This document shows positions 12,301 to 22,700 of a stretch of 64,000 nucleotides of DNA, piece after piece. Origin of the DNA: Nematostella vectensis (lineage: Eukaryota > Cnidaria > Anthozoa > Actiniaria > Edwardsiidae); assembly GCF_932526225.1 (NCBI RefSeq), contig NC_064043.1:14070085-14134084 (forward strand). The letters run 5' to 3'. A program made the translations under genes and the position numbers. The number at the start of each line of letters is the position of its first letter. The stretch's first letter is position 1. The notes under the pieces are model-generated. The model made no database searches and was not told the origin of the DNA. It worked only from the letters and a program-made list of their open reading frames with translations.

Positions 12301-14715
12301 ATGCTTTTAAGCAGCACTTTTTGTAACCATGGTTACAGTAGCAGAAATAAATAAATGAGATTACTGTGGTTTTGATGCAGAAGATATTGCTAAATAATTA
12401 TGTATAAAACTTGCTGTAACTCTGTAGTCCGCCACGTCTTATGTACATATGGTCAGCCGAGCAATTCTGGCTGATGGTGATACTGTTAGAATAGGGAATG
12501 AATTTTATTATGCATTCCCAGCTACAGTTAACTACATTAAAGATTTTCACCAACTCACCTATTGCCAGCTGAGGTCCAACTTTTGACCACAAGAGAAATG
12601 TGAGGGTGTCTCTAAGCCCACTCTCAAGCTGGGTGGTCTTGAGCGAGTTGGCATCCCAAAGGTAGATGATGCCATTTTTGTCCTGAATGATAGCCAGGGT
12701 GTCACCATCTTTATCCCAGGCCATCCCAGAGCACAAGCTGGTCCAACACAAACAAATGAAAAAGACTATGAAATTTATCCACCCCATACTGTTGTACATT
12801 CAGCCTTATTCTGTGAATTTTTTGGGGGAGGGGGGTATTGGGGTTTACAATTAAATTACAACAATCTTGATTTTTTTGGGAAAGAAATGGCAAAAGATTC
12901 TATCAATATCTATAACTATTCAGTGATGGAGAGATACATAAGTCTATATTAGTACATCACATACCCAGGTAAACTGATTTCATCCAGTTGATCACCATGG
13001 CGGTCATATATACAAACCACTCTATTGCTCCTGTCAAAACAATATGTCAATCAGACATTGTACATAAATAATACTCCAGGGGTTCGGGCTGGTGACATAT
13101 AAAATGCCTAGGGCCAAAGCATACAAATAGAATAACATGAAGTAAGTCTCCATACCCGGTGACAGCAAGGTAGTTGCCTTGTTTGACTTGCCAGCAATAG
13201 CTGACATTGCCTCCACCTCCTGTGACCTTCTCAGGAATTGTAAATACTCTCTTAAGTAGAAAAAAAAACAACGTCAGTCACCAGCACCATGGATAATAAC
13301 AGTTTGGCCTCACAGCAAAGACTGTGGCCTGTCGTATGGGGAGGAGAAAGGGGCATGTGAAATCCAGTATATCAAACTAAAGGGTGAAAGCAGATGAATT
13401 GAACATCTGATTGGAAACCTTTGCTTCCCATTTTTGCAACCTCCCTGCCATTACCATAACCATCAGCACCATCATGATTGTTACGCCCATCCAGGGGCAG
13501 CAGGCGGGGAGGGGCAGGGGGCACTGGGTCCGCCACGGGGGGCAGCAAGCCCCACTATTTAAAGTAGACGACCTCATTTTGCACGTGAGTTTGAGTATTT
13601 TAAACTAACAGATGCAAGCAAATGCTTTGTGCAACCAATTAGGGGCCTTTGCCCCCCCCCCCCCCCTCCTTTTGGGGTCAACCCACTGTCCGTGAATTAT
13701 ACGACACCATAAGATGAGATGAAAAATTCTAGAAAATCAAACATAAGCTGATACTTAAAAGCACAAGAAGAATGCTAACTGTAACAACTACTACTATCAT
13801 GCAAGCAGGATAGTTGAATAGTTGAAGATGGGTTTTTGGCCAGAAGTATTCATACCTGTCAACCATCGAAAATCTCAAGGCTTGAGAATTATTTTGGGGG
13901 GAGGGGTGGGTTTAACCTGGCAGGCGTTTGACGTATAGGAAGCTCTTACCAACAAATCCACTTAAATTGTGCTACGCAAGGGAATTATTGTTTCAAATAT
14001 TTTAATAGAAAATAGGCAAAATGAAGATCTTCTATAGAAGAATTTTTCGGAAGTGATAAAAATCCCTAAAAAGCGGGAGATTTGGTGCTCAACGTGGGAG
14101 AGCGGGAGAAGGGGTCCAAAACCTTAAGACTCCCGCCTAATGTAGGGGAGTTGACAGGTATGATGATTAAAAAATAGAGCTTTGCGACACACTCACACAG
14201 AGTATTCAGTGAGAGTGAATAAAGGTTCACGCTGAAAACTATTTTATCAACAATCATGCATGGTTCAAAGGAGCTAAACTTAAACTAATTTAGAAGTAGT
14301 TCCGTTCCTCATACAGAATTATTAGAAAGCAAATAATGTTTGGGCATTTATCACAACACAACCATCTTTAAAAGGAGGACTAGAGAGAAATGTCGATCTG
14401 ATTGAAAGACAGAGATACAGTTTTATAAAAACGTTAAAATAGTTTATCGTTTTTTCAACTTGAAAGCAAACACCACACTCACAAGCTGCACCAAAGTGAT
14501 ATTATTTACTTAATAAAGTAAGTCAGGGAAGAAAGACACTTAGTTAGCTTGCGAAAACTGTAAGAGCGGCCATCAAATTGGCGCTTTTCGCTATGGTAAC
14601 GAAACAAGCAATACTCGCAAATATTACAGAAATTTGACAATTGAACGATCATCTTTGCGACAGCACTAGTAAGATACACCTCAACATAAAAGAAATTGTC
14701 AGGGTTTACCTTCAT
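334..14715 (-). CDS. WDR19: WDR19/IFT144, N-terminal 14 coding exons (gene continues beyond left edge)
   Basis: IFT-A subunit needed for retrograde intraflagellar transport in cilia. Exons in reading order: 14710-14715, 13156-13250, 12965-13030, 12559-12737, 11768-11813, 10187-10247, 9843-9914, 4466-4546, 4179-4259, 3664-3695, 3413-3494, 2574-2665, 1289-1356, 334-396. All have GT-AG borders and phases join without a stop, giving about 341 residues, roughly a quarter of the usual ~1340. Recognisable family pieces of the first WD40 propeller are [57 protein letters not shown] and [16 protein letters not shown]. The start is the ATG at 14713-14715; exon 1 codes only Met-Lys, then the next exon continues RVFTIPEK, matching the family start. 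Introns hold three minisatellites, described separately. The family assignment comes from recalled family sequence; no search was run. Confidence 0.93.
617..829. mobile_element. MITE-like inverted-repeat element in WDR19 intron
   Basis: A 213-bp segment bounded by imperfect inverted repeats: GTTACCGTAATAGCTC at the left and GAGCCATTACGGTAGC at the right, both continuing into a shared AATAAGCGC motif. No coding capacity. It reads as a non-autonomous DNA-transposon remnant; the family is unknown. Confidence 0.6.
1010..1125. repeat. Two-copy tandem duplication, ~54 bp
   Basis: Two adjacent copies of a ~54-bp segment, each containing CATAAGCTACTAGATATCTA followed by CTGAAGTT and TTAATAGGTA. They lie in the WDR19 intron between exons 13 and 14. 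Confidence 0.7.
1163..1246 (-). mobile_element. Fragment of the CACGTGACTTTTTGGGTG repeat family
   Basis: Read on the minus strand this matches the start of the elements at 40690 and 20918: a CATGTGACTTTTTGGGTG-like end, then a GGCTTTTAG-type motif and a CAAAT...ACAAC stretch. It is a truncated copy. Confidence 0.5.
1357..1700 (-). repeat. 27-bp minisatellite abutting a WDR19 acceptor
   Basis: About twelve copies of a 27-bp unit (plus strand GGAGATTCAG, AAAGACATGACAGTTCA), degenerating toward 1700. The copy nearest the exon reads, on the minus strand, CTGAATCTCC then TTATTGTCTGTAG, which is the acceptor of WDR19 exon 13 at 1356. The unit thus resembles the polypyrimidine tract it abuts. Because 27 is a multiple of three, the array stays open on both strands and produces false reading frames with MTVQEIQKD-type repeats. 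Confidence 0.93.
1701..2573. other. WDR19 intron between exons 12 and 13, no gene seen
   Basis: No coding exon recognised. The segment 2095-2460 has repeated short motifs (TTAGCCCTTTTATAGTG twice) that suggest an old dispersed element. Confidence 0.4.
4369..4391 (+). repeat. Poly-G tract of 23 bases
   Basis: An uninterrupted run of 23 G in the WDR19 intron between exons 8 and 9, the longest of several G/C homopolymers in this otherwise AT-rich window. Confidence 0.9.
4594..9606 (-). repeat. 44-bp minisatellite, ~114 copies, in a WDR19 intron
   Basis: A five-kilobase tandem array of a 44-bp unit. On the plus strand the conserved parts are CAAAACATTCCCAAGGGGTA, AAGAATG or ATAATGG, then a CCGGATGATGCC or CCAGATGATGCC block. 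Some units are shortened (TTCCCTGTCCCAAGG at about 5511, 5787, 7735 and 8609). A higher-order period is visible: the variant GATTTCCAAG at 8151 recurs at 9029, 878 bp later, about 20 units. The array fills the intron between exons 7 and 8 and ends about 45 bp upstream of the exon 8 acceptor. Beyond 9606 it decays into diverged units to about 9690. Confidence 0.95.
10352..10692. repeat. ~90-bp tandem repeat, four copies
   Basis: Four copies starting near 10352, 10437, 10528 and 10618, each with AAAAAATACTGAAAAA-type sequence, then AAGAAAGCTATGCACGCAAA and GAAGGGAAC plus an A-rich tail. It lies in the WDR19 intron between exons 5 and 6. Confidence 0.9.
10765..11327. mobile_element. Inverted-repeat element rich in GCGTAATTTAGC motifs
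   Basis: The ends ACAGGGCTCTCCGCGTAAT and CCGCGTAATTTCAGAAGCCC are inverted relative to one another. Inside, CGTAATTTAGC, GTGTAATCCTGCG and CGGGTAATTTAGC recur several times. It is probably a non-autonomous transposon of about 560 bp, within the WDR19 intron between exons 5 and 6. Confidence 0.5.
13852..14161 (-). mobile_element. MITE-like element with ATACCTGTCAAC ends
   Basis: Bounded by ATACCTGTCAAC at the left and GTTGACAGGTAT at the right, a perfect 12-bp terminal inverted repeat over 310 bp. The body contains AAAAAGCGGGAGATTTGGTG and a TAGAAAATAGGCAAAATG segment. A second copy in the opposite orientation is at 16550-16855. The element sits in WDR19 intron 1. Confidence 0.7.
14587..14600 (-). 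promoter_or_regulatory. Candidate RFX X-box in WDR19 intron 1
   Basis: On the minus strand the sequence reads GTTACCATAGCGAA, an imperfect palindrome close to the RFX consensus GTNRCC-AT-RGYAAC. Only the final position clearly departs from it. It lies about 110 bp downstream of the WDR19 start codon, inside intron 1. RFX factors control IFT genes in many animals, which makes this gene a plausible target, but X-boxes are usually upstream of the start. The site is inferred only. Confidence 0.3.
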
Positions 14716-14782
14716 GATGTCGCAACTTTTCAGAGGGAACCTTGCTTTTTTGGTGAATGTTTACTTCTCTCTACGGGAGACA

Positions 14783-14793
14783 GCCGCCATTTT
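14783..14793 (-). promoter_or_regulatory. YY1-like motif in WDR19 5' UTR/promoter
   Basis: The minus strand carries AAAATGGCGGC about 70 bp upstream of the WDR19 start codon. This matches the YY1 core (AAnATGGCGGC) that often lies just downstream of transcription starts of metazoan housekeeping genes. The motif is seen directly; its function is inferred. Confidence 0.4.
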
Positions 14794-15060
14794 GAAGAAA
14801 TAGCCTCGAGCTGGAGAACACAGGGAGCCCATAGTTTGTTTAATCGTACACCTTCCTGTCCGGTGTTTAGTTTTTCACTCTGGTTATGTATTAAGGATTG
14901 TCGATAGCCCTTCTTATTTAGGGCTGTAATACAAACTTTTTTTCTCGAATATCGACGAAATTGAAAGCATAATACTATACTAAGTTTCTAATAGAAAGGA
15001 AATGCTGCGACAGTGATATACAGTTGCTTCAGTGTTGTTCAAACGCTACATGGTATACAT

Positions 15061-15316
15061 GCAGCCACAATCAGCGACAAAACCTGTTGAAAATGACATC
15101 TAAAAAGTAGTCTTACTGAAATAATTTACAATATGGGAACTTTTTATTACTCACATCCCCCTCCCCCCCATTAAAAGTTGCTGTCTATTTGGGGGAGAGG
15201 GGGTTGGGATGGAGAGGGGAAGATATCAAAGTCACTATGCTACGTAGTTTAGATTTCCATCTGAAACTGCATTTGAAGCGCTAAAATTTTCAACAGTTTT
15301 GTCGCTGATTGCAGCT
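15061..15316. mobile_element. MITE-like element with ~33-bp inverted ends
   Basis: The left arm contains AATCAGCGACAAAACCTGTT followed by GAAAAT. The right arm, reverse complemented, gives AATCAGCGACAAAACTGTT then GAAAATT. Total about 256 bp. No coding capacity. Confidence 0.65.
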
Positions 15317-15511
15317 CAGCTTGAAATTTTAGAAAGTAGCGAGAGAAGTTTACCTTTAGGCGTTTTTTTTTTTTTTTTTTTTTTTGTTATCGAGATTTGA
15401 ATAGCTGACACAATCTTTAATTTTATTTGGGATTGTTGAATTCCTTGCGCCCGTGGTCTTACCCCTGCTACTCCCTCTTGTTTCTGTCATTTTGAAACAA
15501 ACACAAAAAAG

Positions 15512-15568
15512 ATGGCGGCAGCTTATTGCATCGCGCTGAGTTTTTCTTCGCTAAAAATACCAATAAAC
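15512..15568 (+). CDS. Possible isolated first coding exon (MAAAYC...)
   Basis: AAAAAGATGGCGGC provides a YY1-like/Kozak start. A 19-codon frame follows (MAAAYCIALSFSSLKIPIN), then a consensus donor GTAAGG at 15569. No downstream partner exon could be recognised on the plus strand before the GRAF gene, so this may be a remnant or chance. Product unknown. Confidence 0.15.
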
Positions 15569-16549
15569 GTAAGGTGTAGGGTGTAGGCTAATTGTTAGAG
15601 GTTTTGGCAATATATTAGTCTTTTTTTTTTTCATCGAGAGTCATGATTGGTGGGGATTGTTTTTTGCTTCCATTTCCTCCACGTCCTATTTGGTCAGTTT
15701 TAAAAACAACACAACAGCCTGGATTTATGAACAAAACGATATAATAATCTGTTTTGATTGTTTTACAATATAAGCTTTTCTGCCAAGGTGTTATTCACCT
15801 TTTAGTATCACTTGGGTTTGCTAAAATTTGTTGCATGCTCTTCAGCAATTACTGGAAGGCATTGGGTCATTGTTTTACTGATAAGTTTTCCCAAACGCCG
15901 TACAGTCCATAGCCAAGTGAGCTAGAGTATTTAGGCATTGAGTTAGGATGCTCGTTTTGCTTGTTTAGTGCCCAATTTTGTCGAGATCTCCATCGACTGC
16001 GGGAGACGCGACCATGGCACGTGTGCTGGTACGAATGGTACGCTTGGTCTGAAACTGTTATTAAATTCTCCTTCAACACTCTTTGAAAGCTGTGGTAACT
16101 CGTCCCAAGTAACTGACAAGTGAACATTTTTCCAAACCTACCGAAATGTGCTCTAAAAATCTTGTTTGTGTACTCCTCTTGTTGATTTATTGACCACGAA
16201 CACCGTACGAGAGATTACGAGTCCCATGTCAAAACAATGTTCGATTGTTCGTCTGTCAAAATCTGGTAAAATGGCAGCCTAAATTTTTGAAATCGTGACG
16301 AATTTTTTTCACGGAAATATTGAGCATGGAATTAGGCATACCGGTCAAAATGAAAAACATATGACCAAAATACCCCAATGGCTAGCACATGAATTGGTCT
16401 AAAAAAATATTTTTCAGTATTTTTTAAATCCCTGGTCACGTTTGTTTAGAAAAAAAATAATAAATACTCTAAACTGAAAATCCTTTGAAAAAAAATTAAA
16501 GGAAAGGCAAATAAACGATTTTTTATCTGCTGCGATGAATTCATTCATT

Positions 16550-16855
16550 CATGTCAACTCTCCCGGGAGTCTCAAGATTTTGGATCCCTTCTCCCGCGTT
16601 GGTCACCAAATCTCCCGCTTTTTAGCGATTTTTATTGTTTTTGAAAAATCATTCTATAGAAAATCGACATTTTGCCTTTAAACCAATAATTCCCTTGCGT
16701 TTCGCAATTTATCTAACACCCTCGTAAGATATATAAGTGGATTTGTGCTGGAAAGCTTTCTTATACGGCAAACGCCTGCGAGGTTATACCCACTTCTCCC
16801 CCAAAATGAATATACCCCACCCCTCCCCCCCAAAAAAAATTACAAGCCTTGTATT
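16550..16855 (+). mobile_element. Second copy of the 13852 element, inverted
   Basis: ATGTCAACTCTCCCGGGAGT begins the copy; CACCAAATCTCCCGCTTTTT and a TAGAAAATCGACATTTTGCC segment match the reverse complement of the element at 13852-14161. The far end near AAACGCCTGCGAGG is diverged. Confidence 0.6.
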
Positions 16856-18071
16856 CAAACGGGGTCAACAGTGGTGCAAATATAGACTCGTCCCCACGCG
16901 TCTCTTGGACAGCTCTACTCTTTTGGACAACTGAGCCACAGGCTGGAAATTAAAAGGTGACGTCATAAAACAGCTAGGCTTCCTCCCAGACGCTTTTATT
17001 ATGTTATTTGGGTTGACCAACATTTGTTGCATTTGTTTGGGGTTTAAAAAAAACTGGACTATTGTATCCGTTAAGACATGTGCATTCGTATAAAGAAGCG
17101 GCGTGCATCTTTGAGTGGGGGGGGGGGGGGTAGTCGGTACATCTCCCATACCTCAAGCAAATATACATGAGTGGGTACATGTTTATTATAAAATATAGGC
17201 ATTATCAGCATTAGTATTTAAACCTAGGTGATTATACATTAACTGCGCGATTAATATTATACCTGATGGCAGCGTGATTGCTGTACTTCCATAATCTAAT
17301 TTAGATTATAATATAAATATATTAGGGATAAAAAAAACATTACATGCTAGTCCTAGGCGACCAAACAAGGTGTTCCAAAAAGATGCATATAGCCCCAAGT
17401 TTATTAAGGGATAGACCATTAGATGTTTGGAGGGAATGGGGTGAGTATTTTTGAGTCGCTTGGAGCAGCTGTGTTAGATTCTTTCTCGCTTATTTTTATT
17501 TAATCAATCAAAATACCCAAATAGTCGTGTTCGTTAACCAGAGTATAAATAGGATTCACCAAAAACTCGTAGTCTAGTCTTAAATAACATTTCTTCGGGG
17601 TATTTCAGTTGCTTAATTTGTTTTCTTGCTTTTCAAGCCTGGGATTTGTACCCTTCCCTCCCCCTAAAGTATCTAATGGTCTGTCCCAAATGATTATGCC
17701 CGCCCTAGAGAAAGCGGTTCAGACAAAACACACTATATGGACGTGTTTATTATCTTACATACACTTACCATTCAGTACAAACAGAAGGAGAACTGTTAAA
17801 AATAAAACTATTTGTACTGAAGCGAAATCATACCTGACAAAGACACCATTTCTTGAACTAAAATATGTACATTGAGCCATGAATAGCTCTGTTATACTAT
17901 TAATTATTTACTAAATTTAGCATTATTCTATCTCTTCGATAAGGATGTAAGATGCGTCTTTATTGCATGGCGTGACTACCACACATAATTACTCTCTTGT
18001 GATCTAGTATAGATGTACCTAGCGATCAATTTTTTTTTTACATTTCAAGAACTTTTCTATCTTACACTATA

Positions 18072-18186
18072 GTTAAGGCTGGCTTCCATATGATCGCACA
18101 CGATCGCACACGATCGCACGGTGTTTCCATACAATCCTGCGACAGGGTGCGATCGAGTGCGATTATATGAAAACCAGTCTTAAACT
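18072..18186. mobile_element. Short foldback element with CGATCGCACA motifs
   Basis: A ~115-bp near-palindrome. The left end AAGGCTGGCTTCCATATGAT and the right end ATTATATGAAAACCAGTCTT are imperfect inverted copies. Between them are GATCGCACAC repeats and their complement GGGTGCGATCGAGTGCG. Non-coding. Confidence 0.6.
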
Positions 18187-19156
18187 ACTTCGACTCCCCT
18201 TAACAGAGGGAGAGGTGTGTCACTTGATTATGCGCTAAACCGAAAGGGCTCTTAACAGAGTTCTTGTGCACCACGAGAACAGGGACATTTTTGGCCAAAT
18301 ATACAAACAACGCAGACCTTTTAAGATGTGAATAAAACCTATTAAATCACTAAATTTAAATAACTGTGCTTTTACAAAATCCCCAGTAATATTTTAGGTC
18401 TGATGGCCAATGCTGGCTTCGTATTTATCATTAAATCGAAAACTTCTTTCCACTACGATGTTCTCGACCCTAGCAGTTGTAACGCATACTCGTTGCGTGA
18501 CAAAATACGCGAATTTGAGAGCCCTTTCCCACACGAGTCCCGACACAGGGAGACCGAGGCAAGCTCCGGCCACTGTACCTGGGAGCATGATTGAAACACT
18601 TGAAAATGTCTATATGAGTTAAACCCAGTCTCGCGATCCGCAAAGATCAACAAATGGACTCAATTCCAGATTAATGTATGAATTCTTCGATTATTATTTT
18701 TAATGTCAAAAGTTCAAGGCAGAATGATTTCAATTACAGCCAATCCTATTTGCCGATCGAAGCATTTGTTTCGTTTTCACTTTCATATTCGTCAATTTTT
18801 CTTCAGAAAACCTTAATGTATCAACTTTTTTTTTTACTGCTTTCGCGGTATTATTGATGCAAACATAAAAAATCTTAGGTGTTTATGTCTTCCCTCTGTT
18901 GTCAACTAAGCACAAAATGTGTACTAAATTATCGACGATTCCTTTATATATAATCGGCGGTTTCTCGCCCGAAGCAGTTATTGCTAACATTTGGACATAA
19001 AAAGCCAAACAACTGTTGGCATAATCTGCTTAAATATACTTTATACCTTACCCCCGTCGATAGAATATTCATATTACATGCTAATATTGCTCTTTAAACA
19101 GAATCAAATTCATCATATCGCTAAATAATATATTACTAATACTCTTGGTGGCCGGA

Positions 19157-19747
19157 TCACGTCAGAAACTCCACGTAGTTACAAGGTACCAGTCCCGTGC
19201 GACCGTTGAGCGTTCCTTCTAACCAACCCGGCTCCTTAGATTCTCGAACTGGTGAAAGGGAACACGATAACCGGGTTATCCACCGGAAGTAAACTTGCAC
19301 AAATGAGGTGATCACGTGACACATGCTCGGTATATATATATATATCTAGTTTTCAATTCTACAAAAGCCGCTGGACGGACAGACTAAGGACGCATAAATT
19401 CAGAGCAAGCCTTGGTCTGAGAAAGTTCCATGCGCATGCGCATATCAGTGAGAATCAATTTGAGCTTGGAATAAAACAATGCAAAAACTTGGGACTACGT
19501 CATGACCTTTCTGCTATTTGAGAACGGCTCGCCTGAAATTGAGGCTCCCATCGTATTTATGAGACCTTAGTGTCTATGTTCAGCGGCTCAATGGAATCGG
19601 AAACTGTTGTTTGAAACGTTTTGTGTTGTGTGGAGTTTGCGAAGTATTTTTAGGTTTTTGTACTCACTATTTGAAATAATGGAACCCGCATCAAACGATA
19701 ATTCTGAGGTGTTTTCTGCTACACATGGGTATAACGTCCTCACTCTC
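19157..19747 (-). CDS. ARHGAP26: GRAF exons 25-26: SH3 domain and C-terminus
   Basis: Exons 19668-19747 and 19157-19248, split within the SH3. VRTLYPC carries the ALYxY-type start, [10 protein letters not shown] the RT-loop end, [20 protein letters not shown] the conserved Trp-Trp-equivalent surface and the Pro-x-x-Tyr end. The protein closes with VEFLT then TGA, nearly the same end as the vertebrate proteins. Confidence 0.94.
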
Positions 19748-22700
19748 CTGGAACACACAAAAAGCCAGATAAGCATTTCCCTTGAGTCTCTTCACCAATT
19801 CGAACCAAAGGCGAACATGCCCTTCTTCCTGTACGTCTTGCAGTAGCGCTAGACATATGCGATAATTTACTGTAAGTTTGGAGTTTCTTGGACCCTTCCA
19901 ACAAAGATAATAGGGCCAAACGCTCGTGTAGTTGCGATTAGAACATTTCTCTCTGCCCTCGTTTTTTTTGTTCTAGGGGGGGGGGGGAGTGGTGGTGGGG
20001 GGGAGTGTTCGAATGCAACACTCTGCAGGCGAAATGAGTGGTATTTACGTTGGAGCTAACAAGGGCTAGTAGTCGATACGTCCGCAAAACCACTATGTTT
20101 TCAAAAAGGCAAACATACCATTGATTTATTTCACTAATTTTACCACGCCTGTTTTCGAAAAGGCAAACATACCTTTTATGTTTTTTTCTCTAATTTTACC
20201 ACGCCTCACAGACCACCTTGTTTTTCCACAGCTTGTCTGTACTTTTTCTGTTCAACCAACTAAGCCCACAGCATATAATCCATTTCACGGAAAATTGCCT
20301 CCTTAATTACACACACTTTTCCACATTCGCTTGTACTTTATTTCTATGTACAAGTGCACAACTGCCTTCACCCAAAGGAGTACATACGTAATGCCGTATT
20401 GTTTCTCACCTTGGCGTTCTCGGAGGAGTGGATTCATCTTTAGGGGGTGGGTTTCGAGGCAGAGGCGGCGGCTTAGCTCTAGGTGGTGAGTGTGACTTTG
20501 TTCCACCGGCCTCATTTCCGCCCTTTTGATCTTTCTCAGCCCTGTGAAAAACACTCTATAAGTCATCGGCAAGATTGTATTGGTAATCAATTGTGCAAAG
20601 CAAGAAAAACGTCAATCAACGTTAATCAATCGTAAAAAAAAATCAAGTTTTTATTGTAAATTTACGACTTTGTCCGTTATTACAAAATTTCTTATACGAG
20701 ATAAGAAGAGGTTATTTTATAGGAATGATAAAAAGGGACTTAGAACTCGTTCAAGTGAGTTCTTCTGAAAAATTGCCAGCCCTTATATGACCCCTAAAAC
20801 TAAATTAAAAATAATTTACAGAAAAAGAATGATAACATATTAACCAGCAATATAAAACACTAAAGGCACATACATACTAAACACGCAGCAAATACTAATC
20901 AATAGAGTTTTGCACTTAGAAATCATGTGACTTTTTGGTGGCGAACTCGCGTACACTCCGGCTTTTGGCGCCAAATTACAACAGCAAAACGAACCAGTCC
21001 AAAAATTTATATGTCAGAAAGGGCTTATTTTCATTTAAAGATTCTAATTTTTCTTCGCTTTCTGACATAACAGACTCAACAATTTCTGGGTAACAGTATT
21101 TTTTATGTGATTTTTTATGCAAGTCACAAAAAGTCTTTCTAAATCAAATGACCATTGCCTGCGTGTATAGCAATTTTGTGGTTACAAACTCTGGGTCCAA
21201 CTTGCGTTGAGTGAGAGAAGCGGCAACTGCTTTTTCCCTATTAAAGCTTGCCATTTTTGTCTCTCTCTTTGGGAAGGGGGGGGGGGGGGGGAGACATCAC
21301 AAAAGTGCTAAACTGTCCAGGTTTACGTAATTATAATTGTTTTTATAAATCAACCGGCTATAATCACTTTATGATTACTATACATTATTTCCATTAAATA
21401 AAGATCATATCATATTTTATCAATATAAATCACATTTCTTAAAATCACTTTTAGATGACAATCAATCAAAACAAGATTCTTCTGTTTGCCGATGGGAAAA
21501 CACACACACTTACGCTGAAAACATCTGAATGACCATTGAGACTGGGCGCGGGCCATCGTCATCTGAATTACGCTGCCTGAACTCAGCACTGAAATACATG
21601 CACACTTATGTAGAAGCAAGCTTAGCTGAACTATGCAAAGATGTGAAAAGGGCATACTGTCAAAGACTGGCCTTTTTTTGTAAAAATTCACAGAATGTGA
21701 ATGTAAATCAGAGTAGAAAGATTAATTTGCCCTGCTGAACAATTTCAATACTGGAATGATGATGTCCTGTTCTTCTTTATCACAGCGGTTAGTTGTTAGC
21801 ATGCAAAGCATTACAAGTTAGGCAGTTAGTACAAGTCACAAGCTTCTTACATAACTGCTATTGGCCCAGATGGGTCTTATTACAGAAGCACAAGCAACTT
21901 AAAAAAACATTGCTTCTTCTAAAATAAATTATAGAGCAATAAAGACGATTGTCTCGATTTGCTGAGGCTGACGTATCCCTGGCCTTTTTAAACCTCGTTT
22001 TACTCATTCCATAAGTACCAAAACAAGGAATAAGTTATCTGTTTTACCTTTTGAGTATACACTATACTGTGCAAACTGTATATTTTTATATGTTGAAAAG
22101 AAATACATTTATTGCCTTTATTTTTGTTTAAAATGCCTTGTATTCATCAAGTGATATTTTAATAATCATTTTAATTGAATAACAAATACTTCAATTTTTC
22201 TACAGCCTCTATTTCTCATTGGCATGTACTGCGGGTTCACAGCTGAGAAATCGAGCCTCCCTTTTAGAAGGCTCTTGAAAACATTAAGACATGCAAATGT
22301 CTAAATATTTTTTGTTGTTGATGTTATTATTAATTTTCAAAAAATATATATTTCAATCTAATATTTTTTAATCATTAGAGGAACCTTTGATGTTACATCC
22401 ATAGTAAATTAGGAAACAATTTTGAGAGCTTTATATATACTTATTTTATGTTATCAATTTTAGGAGAATACCTTGCTATGGAATAAGGGCTTATCTTCAA
22501 AGGCGCGAACAAAATCGTTTTAAAGATTTCTGTCATTTGCGTCACACAGACAACTTTTTTGACAAAGCATTTTACCTCAAGAGGGCCTCTGATTTCTCTA
22601 GTTTTGACAAAACATTGCCAAGATATAGTAGCTCTAAAGAGACCAATAAATCTTAAAGATCGTTTGAATCTTTCAAGCTATAAGCGCATTTTTTAAAAGA

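Larger units (their letters stand above)
14716..19156. other. Intergenic region between WDR19 5' end and GRAF 3' end
   Basis: About 4.4 kb with no convincingly coding exon. It holds inverted-repeat elements at 15061-15316, 16550-16855 and 18072-18186, a 14-base G run at 17117-17130, and a possible isolated first exon at 15512. Several 60-95 codon frames here show no recognisable domain and are treated as chance. Confidence 0.5.

Noticed and set aside
15867-16127. 86-codon minus-strand frame starting MFTCQLLG
   Set aside because: No domain recognised, and intergenic position with no donor/acceptor pairing to WDR19, whose start is well supported at 14715.
18394-18653. Four overlapping 63-70 codon frames on both strands
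   Set aside because: No recognisable domain, no splice context, and equal quality on both strands indicate chance open sequence in a locally GC-richer patch.
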